Origin: Alistipes_A hominis
GTDB lineage: Bacteria; Bacteroidota; Bacteroidia; Bacteroidales; Rikenellaceae
Direction: 5' to 3'
Assembly: GCF_014288115.1 (NCBI RefSeq)
Contig: NZ_JACOOK010000003.1
Span: forward strand, 310,001 to 374,000
DNA: 64,000 bases
The notes under the pieces: model-generated
Database searches by the model: none
Told to the model about the DNA's origin: nothing
What the model saw: the letters and a program-made list of their open reading frames with translations, nothing else
In this document: positions 17,266 to 25,812 of the stretch, in pieces
How positions within the stretch are numbered: the first letter of the stretch is position 1
Layout of the letters: every line of letters begins with the position of its first letter
Made by a program: the position numbers and the translations under genes

Positions 17266-18687
17266 ATGGATTACAGTAATTTTCTGATGATGAAAGAGGA
17301 GCTGTCGCTGATCGCCGTGATGGTGATCCTGCTGCTCTACGATTTGATGGCTTCGAAGAACGGTTTGCGGTATTTCCAGCCCGTAGCGTGCATTCTGTTC
17401 GGCGTACATACGTTGCTGAACATCGTGCCGGGAGTCGCTGGCGAAGCATTCGGCGGCATGTACCAGTACACGCCGATGATGGGCGTCGTCAAAAGCATCC
17501 TGAACGTCGGGACGCTGATCGTGCTGATGCAGGCCGAGGGCTGGCTCAAAAGCGATACGACCGTCCACAAGCGCGGCGAATTCTATTTCCTGACGCTGAC
17601 CACGCTGCTGGGCATGTACTTCATGATCTCGGCCGGCAACTTCCTGTTCTTCTTTATCGGACTGGAAACCGCGTCGATCCCGATGGCTACGTTGGTCGCT
17701 TTCGATAAGTTCAAACGCGAATCGGCCGAAGCCGGAGCCAAATACATCCTGAACGCCGTCTTTGCATCGGGGCTGTCGCTGTACGGTATGTCGCTGATCT
17801 ACGGTACGACCGGAACGCTCTATTTCGACGACATCCCGGCCGCCGTGAACGGTTCGCCGTTGCAGATCATGGCTTTCCTGTTCTTCGTCGTGGGGCTGTT
17901 CTTCAAAATTTCGCTCGTGCCGTTCCACCAGTGGACGCCCGACGTTTACCAGGGCGCTCCGACGACCGTTACCTCTTACCTGTCGGTCATTTCGAAAGGG
18001 GCTGCCGTGTTTGTGCTGATGACGATCCTGATGAAGGTGTTCTCTCCGATCGCAGCCCAGTGGCAGGGCGTGCTCTACGGCGTAATCATCGCGACGATCA
18101 CGATCGCCAACTTGTTCGCGATTCGACAGCGCAATATCAAACGTTTCCTGGCTTATTCGTCGATTTCGCAGGCCGGTTACATCGTGCTGGGAGTGATCAG
18201 CGCATCGGCTCTCGGTATGACTTCGCTGGTTTATTACATATTGGTTTACATGGTGTCCAACTTGGCCGCTTTCGGCGTGATTTCGGCGATTGAGAACCGC
18301 TCCGGCAAGGTGACGATCGACGATTACAACGGATTGTACGCAACGAATCCGAAACTGGTGCTGGTGATGACGCTGGCGATGTTCTCGCTGGCCGGGATTC
18401 CGCCGTTCGCCGGATTTTTCAGCAAGTTCTTCATCTTCGCAGCCGCCGCCCAGCAAGGGTATTACATCCTTGTGTTGATCGCGCTGATCAATACGATTAT
18501 TTCGCTGTACTATTATCTGCTCGTGGTCAAGGCCATGTTCATCAACAAGAACGAGGCGCCGATCGCCGCGTTCCGCAGCGACGGGTACATGCGTGCCAGT
18601 CTGGTGGCTTGTAGCATGGGTATCCTGCTGTTGGGAGTCCTGAGCGTGGTGTACGATCGGATCTCGTTGCTGAGCTACGGAATGTAG
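17266..18687 (+). CDS. nuoN: Complex I antiporter-like subunit NuoN
   Basis: 473 residues with about 14 helices. It contains FFIGLETASIPMATLVAF (TM5 Glu), the VPFHQWTPDVYQGAPTTVTS loop and KRFLAYSSISQAGYIVLGV. Last gene of the nuo operon, followed by a hairpin terminator at 18706. Together with nuoA, B, CD and H-M it makes a complete membrane arm and quinone module of an 11-subunit complex I. Confidence 0.95.
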   Translation: MDYSNFLMMKEELSLIAVMVILLLYDLMASKNGLRYFQPVACILFGVHTLLNIVPGVAGEAFGGMYQYTPMMGVVKSILNVGTLIVLMQAEGWLKSDTTVHKRGEFYFLTLTTLLGMYFMISAGNFLFFFIGLETASIPMATLVAFDKFKRESAEAGAKYILNAVFASGLSLYGMSLIYGTTGTLYFDDIPAAVNGSPLQIMAFLFFVVGLFFKISLVPFHQWTPDVYQGAPTTVTSYLSVISKGAAVFVLMTILMKVFSPIAAQWQGVLYGVIIATITIANLFAIRQRNIKRFLAYSSISQAGYIVLGVISASALGMTSLVYYILVYMVSNLAAFGVISAIENRSGKVTIDDYNGLYATNPKLVLVMTLAMFSLAGIPPFAGFFSKFFIFAAAAQQGYYILVLIALINTIISLYYYLLVVKAMFINKNEAPIAAFRSDGYMRASLVACSMGILLLGVLSVVYDRISLLSYGM

Positions 18688-18705
18688 CGTGGGATCGAAT
18701 CCTAT

Positions 18706-18736
18706 AAAAGCCGGTGAAACTCGCCGGCTTTTTCGT
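18706..18736 (+). terminator. Intrinsic terminator of the nuo operon
   Basis: AAAAGCCGG (18706-18714) pairs with CCGGCTTTT (18724-18732), followed by further T residues and CGTTTG. Confidence 0.85.
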
Positions 18737-18783
18737 TTGTGTACAAAATGTGCAAAAAAAATTACCGGAAACCGTCGGGAACG

Positions 18784-18814
18784 TTTGATTGTTCGTAAAA
18801 ACGCTTTACCTTTG
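18784..18814 (+). promoter_or_regulatory. Promoter of the B12 riboswitch transcript
   Basis: TTTG (18784-18787), a 19-bp spacer, then TACCTTTG (18807-18814): a full -33/-7 match. Transcription would begin near 18821, immediately before the riboswitch fold. Confidence 0.75.
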
Positions 18815-18825
18815 CTTCCAGTTGA

Positions 18826-19038
18826 ATCAAGGTGGCCCGACCGCAGCGACGCGGAATGGCCGTAATAGGGAATCCGGTGCGAAACGTCGTTTCAATCCCG
18901 GAGCTGTACCCGCAGCTGTAAGCCTCGGAAAATGTCCGGCGATTCTGAAAGTCACTGTCGTAAGGATGGGAAGACTGCCGGATGTGAGGCGAGCCAGAAG
19001 ACCTGCCTCGATTCGTTTGAAACATTTGTGCTTCGGGT
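18826..19038 (+). ncRNA. Cobalamin (adenosylcobalamin-class) riboswitch
   Basis: The stretch has the ordered conserved blocks of the B12 riboswitch: an AATAGGGAATCCGGTGCGAA block near 18865, TCCCGGAGCTGTACCCGCAGC (18898-18918 region), then GTAAG, and the B12 box AGCCAGAAGACCTGCC at 18992-19007. It lies between its own promoter and the B12 uptake and salvage genes, and binding of cobalamin should reduce their expression. An ORF that crosses it (18789-19040) is a chance frame. Ends are approximate. Confidence 0.92.
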
Positions 19039-19070
19039 AAAAAGCGGAATGGGTTGATTCTTTGCGGGGG

Positions 19071-19102
19071 TCGGACGGGAGTTGTCCGGGTTCGCGTTTT
19101 TT
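19071..19102 (+). terminator. Possible expression-platform terminator of the riboswitch
   Basis: TCGGAC (19071-19076) can pair with GTCCGG (19084-19089). A T-run follows at 19097-19102, about 30 nt after the riboswitch. The stem is short (about 6 bp) and 7 nt separate it from the T-run, so this is tentative. The rest of 19103-19260 shows no gene or clear structure. Confidence 0.4.
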
Positions 19103-19267
19103 CTTCCTCTTTTATTTTATTTCGGAGCAGCCGGACGAATATTACGGAAAAACGGTTTTACAGGATCGACGCCCTGCGAACGACGTTTTTTACGAATATG
19201 ATAAGTAGTTTTCCCCCTGAGTGACGGATGAGGATCTGAATAAGGTGCTCATCTGTCCTTGTTTCGG

Positions 19268-19299
19268 TTTGTAGGGGATCGGTAATTTGCGTAACTTTG
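19268..19299 (+). promoter_or_regulatory. Second promoter, downstream of the riboswitch and just before btuF
   Basis: TTTG (19268-19271), a 20-bp spacer and TAACTTTG (19292-19299) match the full consensus. The expected start near 19306 leaves a leader of only about 12 nt before btuF at 19318. Transcripts from here would not contain the riboswitch. Confidence 0.6.
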
Positions 19300-19317
19300 T
19301 AAGTTCAACCGGAAAAT

Positions 19318-20457
19318 ATGGGTATTCCGATGAGATTGATTCGATCGTTTTTTCTTTTTTTGTCCGTCATACTGCTGGGAGCGGGGTGCGGATCGGGCCG
19401 GAAATCCGGCGAAGGCGCCGGCGAAGCGTTCCGGATAGAATATGCCCGGCATTATCGGGTCGAGCATTTCCGGGATTATACGCTCGTCGACGTGCTCAGT
19501 CCGTGGGACAGCCTCCGGTTGCTGCGTCGTTATGTGCTCGTCGACCGCGAGAGGCCGCTGCCGGTTGGACTTCCGGAAGGAAATATCGTACGGACGCCGT
19601 TGCAGCGGGTCGTGGTTTATTCGGCCGTGCACTGCGGTATGCTGGACGAACTGGGGGTGGGCGACCGGATCGTAGGGGTTTGCGAGCCCCGTTATATCGA
19701 CCTGGATTTTATTCGCGACGGGGTGGCCCGGGGTGCTATTGCCGACCTGGGCGAGGCTTCGTCGCCGGATGTCGAAAAGGTGATCGACCTGGCGCCCGAC
19801 ATCATCATCGCTTCGCCGTTCAAGAACGTCGGTTACGGACGGATCGAAAAAACGGCGATTCCGATCATGGAATGCGTCGATTATATGGAGGTTACGCCGC
19901 TCGGAAGGGCCGAATGGATGCGTTTCATGGCGTTGTTTTTCGACAGAGGACAGCGGGCCGATTCGCTATTCCGGCAGACGGCGGCGGCATACGATTCGCT
20001 GTGCAGGATGACGGATACGGTGGGCGTGCGTCCGACCGTACTGTCCGAGAAAAAATACGGATCGGCATGGTATGTTCCCGGGGGCCGCAGTTACATTGCC
20101 AACTTGTACCGCGATGCCGGGGCCGATTACATCTGGGCCGACGACCCGAGTACCGGTTCGGTGCCGTTGGCGTTCGAGACGGTGTTCGAAAAGGGACAGG
20201 GAGCCGATTTCTGGCTTATTAAATACAATGCGCCGCAGGAACTGACCTATGCGGAACTGCAGACGGAGTACGAACCTTACCGGCATTTCGACGCTTTTAA
20301 AAACCGGAATATTTTCGTCTGCAATACCGGGAAAACGCCTTATTACGAAGAAATGCCGATGCATCCCGACCGGGTGCTGGGCGACCTGATCGAGATTTTT
20401 CATCCGGGGACGATACCCGGATACCGGTTGCGGTATTTTAACAGGATGCGGCAGTGA
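19318..20457 (+). CDS. btuF: B12 (corrinoid) ABC transporter substrate-binding lipoprotein, BtuF-like
   Basis: 379 residues. The ATG at 19318 or the one four codons later (MRLIRSFFLF) gives a lipoprotein signal ending LGAGC. The mature part is a type III periplasmic binding protein: VVVYSAVHCGMLDELGVGDRIVGVCEP, then SPDVEKVIDLAPDIIIASPF and a C-terminal lobe with MHPDRVLGDLIEIFHPG. The family binds corrinoids, hemes or siderophores. The upstream cobalamin riboswitch and downstream cob genes point to corrinoids. The stop overlaps the GTG start of the permease. Confidence 0.88.
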   Translation: MGIPMRLIRSFFLFLSVILLGAGCGSGRKSGEGAGEAFRIEYARHYRVEHFRDYTLVDVLSPWDSLRLLRRYVLVDRERPLPVGLPEGNIVRTPLQRVVVYSAVHCGMLDELGVGDRIVGVCEPRYIDLDFIRDGVARGAIADLGEASSPDVEKVIDLAPDIIIASPFKNVGYGRIEKTAIPIMECVDYMEVTPLGRAEWMRFMALFFDRGQRADSLFRQTAAAYDSLCRMTDTVGVRPTVLSEKKYGSAWYVPGGRSYIANLYRDAGADYIWADDPSTGSVPLAFETVFEKGQGADFWLIKYNAPQELTYAELQTEYEPYRHFDAFKNRNIFVCNTGKTPYYEEMPMHPDRVLGDLIEIFHPGTIPGYRLRYFNRMRQ

Positions 20458-21485
20458 GTATTTCGGTGCGGTATATCGTTGCGGCGGCTTGCTGTGTCGC
20501 GGTGCTGTTTGCGGCCAGCCTGTTCCTGGGGTCGGTGCCGATTCCGTTGCGGGCGGTGCTCGGCATCCTGACGGGCGGGGAGGCCGGACAGGCTTCGTGG
20601 TCGTTTATCGTGCTCGAATCGAGGTTGCCGCAGGCCGTGACCGCGCTGTTGGCCGGTGCGGCGCTGGCTACTTCCGGACTGATGTTGCAAACCGTGTTCA
20701 ACAATCCGTTGGCCGGCCCGTCGATTCTCGGGATCGATACGGGGGCGAGTCTCGGCGTGGCGTTGGTGATGCTGATGCTGGGAGGGACGGTCGGCGGTAC
20801 GGGCGGTTTCATGCTCAGCGGTTATATGGCCGTCGTATCGGGCGCATTCGTCGGAGCGACGGCGGTGTTGTGCATCATCATCTTTTTTTCGACGCTCGTG
20901 CGCAGCAACGTGATGTTGCTGATTATCGGGATTATGGTCGGTTACCTGGCCTCGTCGATGATCTCGCTGTTGAATTTTTTCGCGACGTCGGACGGCGTGT
21001 ATTCGTACATGCTGTGGGGGATGGGCGATTTTTCGGGCGTTTCGTTGCGGCAGATGCCGCTGTTCGCGCTGCTGATCGGGGCGGGACTGTTCGTCGCGCT
21101 ACTGCTGATGAAGCCACTGAACGCATTACTGCTCGGCGAACGCTATGCCGAGAATCTCGGGGTGCGCGTACAGCGCGTGCGGATCTTGCTGTTGATCTGT
21201 ACGGGGGTGTTGACGGCCGTTTCGACGGCGTTTTGCGGGCCGATTGCCTTTATCGGGTTGTCCGTACCGCATTTGGCGCGGTTGATGACCGGTTCGGCCG
21301 ATCACCGGCTGTTGCTGCCGGCGGTGATGCTGACCGGTTCCTGCGTCGCGCTGCTGTGCAACCTGATCAGCCTGCTGCCCGGCGCATCGGGCGTGATTCC
21401 GCTGAACGCGATCACTCCGCTGGTCGGCGCTCCGGTGGTTATTTATGTGATCGTGAACCAGAAACGGATACAATATTTCAACTGA
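20454..21485 (+). CDS. btuC: B12 ABC transporter permease, FecCD family
   Basis: 343 residues with about ten helices. It starts at a GTG that overlaps the btuF stop by 4 bp (GTGA). FecCD hallmarks are RLPQAVTALLAGAALATSG, NNPLAGPSILGIDTGASLGV, the cytoplasmic coupling loop GERYAENLGV and FCGPIAFIGLSVPHLARLM. It forms the membrane channel for corrinoid import with btuD. Its last base is the first base of the btuD start codon. The substrate is inferred from the riboswitch and the cob genes. Confidence 0.9.
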   Translation: MSISVRYIVAAACCVAVLFAASLFLGSVPIPLRAVLGILTGGEAGQASWSFIVLESRLPQAVTALLAGAALATSGLMLQTVFNNPLAGPSILGIDTGASLGVALVMLMLGGTVGGTGGFMLSGYMAVVSGAFVGATAVLCIIIFFSTLVRSNVMLLIIGIMVGYLASSMISLLNFFATSDGVYSYMLWGMGDFSGVSLRQMPLFALLIGAGLFVALLLMKPLNALLLGERYAENLGVRVQRVRILLLICTGVLTAVSTAFCGPIAFIGLSVPHLARLMTGSADHRLLLPAVMLTGSCVALLCNLISLLPGASGVIPLNAITPLVGAPVVIYVIVNQKRIQYFN

Positions 21486-22510
21486 TGGAGCGTCGTTGCG
21501 TGATAACCGGAGAGCGCCTCTCGATCGGCTACCGCCTCGGCGGGCGCGGCGTCCGGCGTGTGCACGAGGGTCTGTCGTTTTCGCTGCGTGCCGGCGAGTT
21601 GACCTGCCTGCTCGGCCCGAACGGCGCCGGTAAATCGACGTTGCTGAAGACGCTCGGCGGCGGGCGGACGCTGTTGGACGGCGAGCTCCGCTTGTGCGGC
21701 GAGCCGTTCGGGAAGTATTCCGAGACCCGTCGTTCGCGGTTGGTCGGCGTGGTATTGACCGATAAGGTGTATGCCGGGGGACTGAGGGTGCATCAGTTGG
21801 TCGCTCTCGGTCGGTATCCCTATACGGGTTTTTTCGGAAATCTCGGCGCGGAGGACCGGCGGGTCGTCGATTGGGCGATGGAAGCGGTCGGAATAGCAGG
21901 CAAAGCCGGAAGCTACGTAGCCGAACTGTCGGACGGGGAACGTCAGAAAGCGATGATCGCCAAGGCGCTGGCGCAGCAGTGCCCGGTCATCCTGCTCGAC
22001 GAGCCGACCGCTTTTCTGGATATTATCAGCCGGATCGAGGTGATGAACCTGCTGTACCGCCTGGCGCGCGAGGAGCATAAGGCCGTGCTGCTGTCGACGC
22101 ACGACGTCGATCAGGCGCTGCTGTTGGCCGACAGCCTGTGGCTGATGTCGCAGCAGAACGGATTGTTGTGTGGAACGACCGAAGACCTGGTGCTGAACGG
22201 TTCGCTGAACCGTTTTTTCAGCCGGGGCGACGTGGAATTCGATCCGGACAACGGCCGTTTTCGGCATTGCGGCGGGGTGGGGCGGACCGTGTCCGTCGAA
22301 GCTGCCGACGACCGGTTGCTACTGTGGGCCCGGAATGCGCTGATGCGAAACGGCTATGCGGCGCAGTCCGGCGCGGACGGTAATGACGGAATGCGGCTCA
22401 GGGTACATGCGGCGGACAATATCGAATTTTTCCGTCCGGACGGTGTTGCGGTACGCTGTGCATCGTTCGCCGAATGGATAGAATTATTAAACGAAACCGA
22501 TTGTGGGTAG
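21485..22510 (+). CDS. btuD: B12 ABC transporter ATP-binding protein
   Basis: 341 residues from the ATG at 21485, which overlaps the btuC stop by one base. A longer frame from 20489 only reads through btuC in another phase. Motifs: Walker A GPNGAGKST (about 43-51), signature LSDGERQKAMIAKAL, Walker B VILLDEPTAFLD and switch His in STHDVDQ. The ATPase domain ends near residue 245. About 95 further residues form an extra C-terminal region not needed for the ATPase, of unknown role. It overlaps cobU by 8 bp. Confidence 0.9.
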   Translation: MERRCVITGERLSIGYRLGGRGVRRVHEGLSFSLRAGELTCLLGPNGAGKSTLLKTLGGGRTLLDGELRLCGEPFGKYSETRRSRLVGVVLTDKVYAGGLRVHQLVALGRYPYTGFFGNLGAEDRRVVDWAMEAVGIAGKAGSYVAELSDGERQKAMIAKALAQQCPVILLDEPTAFLDIISRIEVMNLLYRLAREEHKAVLLSTHDVDQALLLADSLWLMSQQNGLLCGTTEDLVLNGSLNRFFSRGDVEFDPDNGRFRHCGGVGRTVSVEAADDRLLLWARNALMRNGYAAQSGADGNDGMRLRVHAADNIEFFRPDGVAVRCASFAEWIELLNETDCG

Positions 22511-23012
22511 TATTACTTTGATAACGGGGGGCGCCCGTTCGGGGAAGAGTTCGTATGCGCAGCGGTTGGCGCTGGAGCGTTCGGATCGTCCGGTCTACCT
22601 GGCGACTTCGCGCGTATGGGACCAGGAGCACCGACTCCGGATCGAACGCCATCGTGCCGACCGGGGGCCGCAGTGGGAGACGGTCGAGGAACCGAAAAAC
22701 TTGAGCCGCCGTGATTTTCGCGGCCGGACGGTGGTGGTGGACTGCGTGACGCTGTGGTGCACGAATTTTTTTTACGATTTCGATTCGGATGTCGACCGGG
22801 CGCTGGACGCGGTCAAAAGCGAGTTCGACCGGTTGGCCGCGCAGGATGCCGACTTTATTTTCGTGACCAACGAGATCGGGCTCGGCGGCGTATCGACCGA
22901 TCCGTTGCAGCGCCGTTTTACCGACTTGCAGGGGTGGGTCAACCAATACATTGCACAACGTGCCGGAAGCGTCGTACTGATGGTGTCCGGCATACCGATA
23001 AAAGTTAAATAG
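22503..23012 (+). CDS. cobU: Adenosylcobinamide kinase / adenosylcobinamide-phosphate guanylyltransferase
   Basis: 169 residues from a GTG at 22503, inside the end of btuD. The P-loop ITGGARSGKSSYAQ begins at residue 7, and the guanylylated His region ERHRADRGPQWETVEEP follows near 46. Length is usual for CobU. The bifunctional enzyme phosphorylates adenosylcobinamide and converts it to adenosyl-GDP-cobinamide, the first step of nucleotide-loop assembly. cobT starts on the very next base. Confidence 0.92.
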   Translation: MGSITLITGGARSGKSSYAQRLALERSDRPVYLATSRVWDQEHRLRIERHRADRGPQWETVEEPKNLSRRDFRGRTVVVDCVTLWCTNFFYDFDSDVDRALDAVKSEFDRLAAQDADFIFVTNEIGLGGVSTDPLQRRFTDLQGWVNQYIAQRAGSVVLMVSGIPIKVK

Positions 23013-24053
23013 ATGATGAAAAACTTTGCGATAAAGACGCCCGATGCGGAGATTCGTACGGCGTTGCAACAGAAGATTGACGGGCTGACCAAGCCGCTCG
23101 GATCGCTCGGCCGTCTCGAAGAACTGGCTTTGCAGATCGGGTGGATACAGCAGACGCTTACCCCGTCGCTCGACAGGCCGTACAACATCGTTTTTGCCGG
23201 CGATCACGGGGTTGCCGAAGAGAAAGTCAGCCTGTCGCCGAAAGAAGTGACTCGGCAGATGGTCGATAACTTCTTGAAAGGCGGGGCGGGGATCAGTTTC
23301 CTGTGTCGGCAGCACGGTTTCCGGCTGAGAGTGGTCGATGCCGGCGTCGACGCCGAGCTGCCTGCCGCCGACGGACTGATCGACCTGAAGATTCGCCGCG
23401 GGACGCGTAATTTCGTCGATACGGCGGCCATGACGCGCGAGGAGATGGAACTGGCCGTCGAACGCGGCGCTTCGGTCGCTGCGATGTGCCGCGACGACGG
23501 TTGCAACGTCATCAGTTTCGGCGAAATGGGGATCGGCAATACGTCGGCTTCGTCGATGTGGATGACCTGCCTGACCGGTACTCCGCTCGAACAGTGCGTC
23601 GGGGCCGGCAGCGGACTCGGTTCGGCCGGGGTGCGCCGTAAATGCCATGTATTGCGGCAGGCGCTCGACGGATATGCGGGCGATCGTTCGGTGGAGGACG
23701 TGATGCGCTGGTTCGGCGGCTACGAGATGGTGATGGCAGTCGGGGCGATGTTGCAGGCCGCCGAGCTGGGAATGGTGATCCTCGTCGACGGATTCATTAT
23801 GACCAACTGTATGCTCGCCGCATCGAAGCTTTATCCCGAAGTGTTGAACTATGCGGTGTTCGCGCACCGGGGAGACGAGTCGGGACACGCCCTGTTGCTG
23901 GATGCGATGGGAGCGAAACCGCTGCTCGACCTCGGCCTGCGTCTGGGCGAGGGAACCGGCGCCGTGTGCGCTTATCCGATCGTCGAATCGGCCGTGCGGA
24001 TGCTCGCCGAAATGGCTTCGTTCGGCGACGCCGGCGTTACCAAATATTTTTAG
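23013..24053 (+). CDS. cobT: Nicotinate-nucleotide--dimethylbenzimidazole phosphoribosyltransferase
   Basis: 346 residues, usual for CobT. Conserved regions are LTKPLGSLGRLEELA, FAGDHGVAEEKVSLSPKEV, SFGEMGIGNTSASSM and LGEGTGAVCAYPIV, which contains the catalytic Glu. It makes alpha-ribazole phosphate, the lower-ligand nucleotide of B12. The ATG follows the cobU stop directly. 91 bp separate it from cobS, the only sizeable gap in this operon. Confidence 0.94.
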   Translation: MMKNFAIKTPDAEIRTALQQKIDGLTKPLGSLGRLEELALQIGWIQQTLTPSLDRPYNIVFAGDHGVAEEKVSLSPKEVTRQMVDNFLKGGAGISFLCRQHGFRLRVVDAGVDAELPAADGLIDLKIRRGTRNFVDTAAMTREEMELAVERGASVAAMCRDDGCNVISFGEMGIGNTSASSMWMTCLTGTPLEQCVGAGSGLGSAGVRRKCHVLRQALDGYAGDRSVEDVMRWFGGYEMVMAVGAMLQAAELGMVILVDGFIMTNCMLAASKLYPEVLNYAVFAHRGDESGHALLLDAMGAKPLLDLGLRLGEGTGAVCAYPIVESAVRMLAEMASFGDAGVTKYF

Positions 24054-24144
24054 AAGAGGGGAGTGCGCGCTGCGATGTCTGCGGGTGATTGCAGCGGAAC
24101 GTTCCGGACGAAATTCCGCCCTCGATTTTAATACGGATTTTGAA

Positions 24145-24924
24145 ATGAAACAGCTTGCCGCCGCATTGATCTTTTTCACACGCCTGCCCCTGTGGCGGGT
24201 CGTGCGGGTTCCGGACGCCTGTTACCGGCGGGTGGTGGCTTATTGGTCCGCGACCGGGTGGCTGACCGCTGCCGTGACGGCGGGGGTGTTGTATGGTGCG
24301 GCGTTCCTACTGCCGGTGCCGGCGGCCGTGCTGGCGGCGGTTATCGCGCGGGTGCTGCTGACCGGGGCGTTGCACGAAGACGGGCTTTCCGATTTTCTGG
24401 ACGGTTTCGGCGGAGGTAGAACCCGGGAGCAGACGCTGGCCATTATGAAAGACTCCCGTACAGGCAGTTACGGAATCATCGGGTTGATTCTCTATTTCGG
24501 GCTGCTCGTCGCGCTGCTCGCTTCGCTGCCGGTTCCGGTGGCGTGTGCGGCAGTGCTTTGCGGCGATCCGTTCTGCAAGTTCGTCGCGTCGATGACGATC
24601 AATTTCCTGCCTTACGCGCGTCCGGCGGCTCAGAGCAAATCCGGCGTGGTGTATGCACCGATGCGCGTCGGCGAAATAGTTTGCGGCGCGGCGTTCGGTG
24701 TGCTGCCGATGCTGTCGCTGTTTTATCCGCCTTACTGGCTTGCCGGGCTTGCGCCGTTCGCGTGCATTGCGTGGCTTATTCGACAGATGCGACGCCGTAT
24801 CGGCGGGTACACAGGGGATTGCTGCGGTGCGGCATTCCTGTTGTGCGAGGGCTCGTTTTATGTGGCTTTGGTCGTTTTATACCGATATTATGGAAGCGGT
24901 ACTGGTGCGGCATACCTCGGTTGA
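24145..24924 (+). CDS. cobS: Adenosylcobinamide-GDP ribazoletransferase (cobalamin synthase)
   Basis: 259 residues from the ATG at 24145, starting MKQLAAALIFFTRLPLW, the typical CobS N-terminus. Longer frames upstream run through cobT. Six or more membrane helices are present. The acidic motif GALHEDGLSDFLDGFGGG (Mg-binding) and MKDSRTGSYGIIGL are diagnostic. It joins GDP-cobinamide and ribazole in the inner membrane. The last 35 bp overlap the cobC start. Confidence 0.93.
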   Translation: MKQLAAALIFFTRLPLWRVVRVPDACYRRVVAYWSATGWLTAAVTAGVLYGAAFLLPVPAAVLAAVIARVLLTGALHEDGLSDFLDGFGGGRTREQTLAIMKDSRTGSYGIIGLILYFGLLVALLASLPVPVACAAVLCGDPFCKFVASMTINFLPYARPAAQSKSGVVYAPMRVGEIVCGAAFGVLPMLSLFYPPYWLAGLAPFACIAWLIRQMRRRIGGYTGDCCGAAFLLCEGSFYVALVVLYRYYGSGTGAAYLG

Positions 24925-25417
24925 CGTTCCGCCGGGCGTTTGCTACGGACGGACGGATGTGCCGCTGAAGGCGACGTTTCCGCAGGAGGCGACCGCCGTT
25001 GCGGCGGCTTTGCCGACGCCGCCGTTCGATGCCGTTTACACCAGTCCGCTCAGCCGTTGCGAGCGGCTGGCGGCTTTCTGCGGTTGGCCGGACGCCGTGC
25101 GGGAATCCTGCCTGTTGGAAATGGATTTCGGGGCGTGGGAGATGCGGCCGTGGATGGCGATTTCCGATCCCCGGCTGAAAGTATGGTTCGCCGACTGGAT
25201 GCATGCGCCGACGGCCGGCGGCGAGTCGTTCGATGGGATGTGCGGCCGCGTCGGTTCTTTTATCGGCCGGTTGAAAGCGGCCGGCCTGAGTCGCGTGTTG
25301 TTTTTTACGCACGGCGGGGTGATCGCCTGCGCGCGCACGGTCGCCGGCTCGTGTTCTGTCGAACAGGCGTTTGCGGAGCCTGCCCCATACGGGGGCGTCG
25401 TCACGCTGCAATTCTGA
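24890..25417 (+). CDS. cobC: Alpha-ribazole phosphatase, histidine phosphatase family
   Basis: 175 residues from the ATG at 24890. The catalytic LVRHTSV motif starts at residue 5, followed by CYGRTDVPL, YTSPLSRCERLA, the acidic LLEMDFGAWEM and the second His in FFTHGGVIA. These fit CobC-type phosphatases, which remove the 5'-phosphate of alpha-ribazole phosphate. It lies within the cob operon and overlaps cobS by 35 bp. A generic phosphoglycerate-mutase-like phosphatase is the alternative, but the context makes CobC likely. Confidence 0.88.
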   Translation: MEAVLVRHTSVDVPPGVCYGRTDVPLKATFPQEATAVAAALPTPPFDAVYTSPLSRCERLAAFCGWPDAVRESCLLEMDFGAWEMRPWMAISDPRLKVWFADWMHAPTAGGESFDGMCGRVGSFIGRLKAAGLSRVLFFTHGGVIACARTVAGSCSVEQAFAEPAPYGGVVTLQF

Positions 25418-25512
25418 CCTTTTTCCTACGGTTTTCCGCTCTTTTCCCGGCCGACATGGCACGGGTATTGATGTATTCCGGGAAACGTTCGTAGAACATA
25501 AAAAACGGAATT

Positions 25513-25770
25513 ATGTATTTTCTGTGGTATTTATTGATCGGGCTCATCGTGGGTTACATCGCCAGTCTGATCGTCAAGGGCAGCGGTTCGGGCCTGTTGC
25601 TCAATATCGTGATCGGTATTGTCGGCGGGGTGCTCGGCGGATGGCTGCTGAGCCTGTTCGGGCTGGTCGCCGTCGGGACGCTGGGCAGCCTGATCGCGTC
25701 GCTCGTCGGGGCGATCGTGTTGCTGTGGATCGCTTCGCTGCTGAGCCATAAAAAGCAAAGACAGCAATAA
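25513..25770 (+). CDS. GlsB/YeaQ/YmgE-family stress-response membrane protein
   Basis: 85 residues, almost entirely hydrophobic: three helices with many glycines (LIVGYIASLIVKGSGSGLLL, then IGIVGGVLGGWLLSLFGL) and a short basic tail. This matches the transglycosylase-associated protein family (YeaQ/YmgE/GlsB), small membrane proteins often induced by stress. The molecular role is unknown. It starts 95 bp after cobC and is probably a separate unit. Confidence 0.85.
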   Translation: MYFLWYLLIGLIVGYIASLIVKGSGSGLLLNIVIGIVGGVLGGWLLSLFGLVAVGTLGSLIASLVGAIVLLWIASLLSHKKQRQQ

Positions 25771-25812
25771 CCGAAAAAAGTAAAGAATGTTTCACTTATA
25801 AATTATCGTATT

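Noticed and set aside
18789..19040. An 83-codon ORF upstream of btuF
   Set aside because: It coincides with the cobalamin riboswitch and has no coding features.
20489..21484. N-terminal extension of btuD through btuC
   Set aside because: The translated text before 21485 is Arg/Gly/Asp-rich read-through of the permease gene. The real start overlaps the btuC stop.
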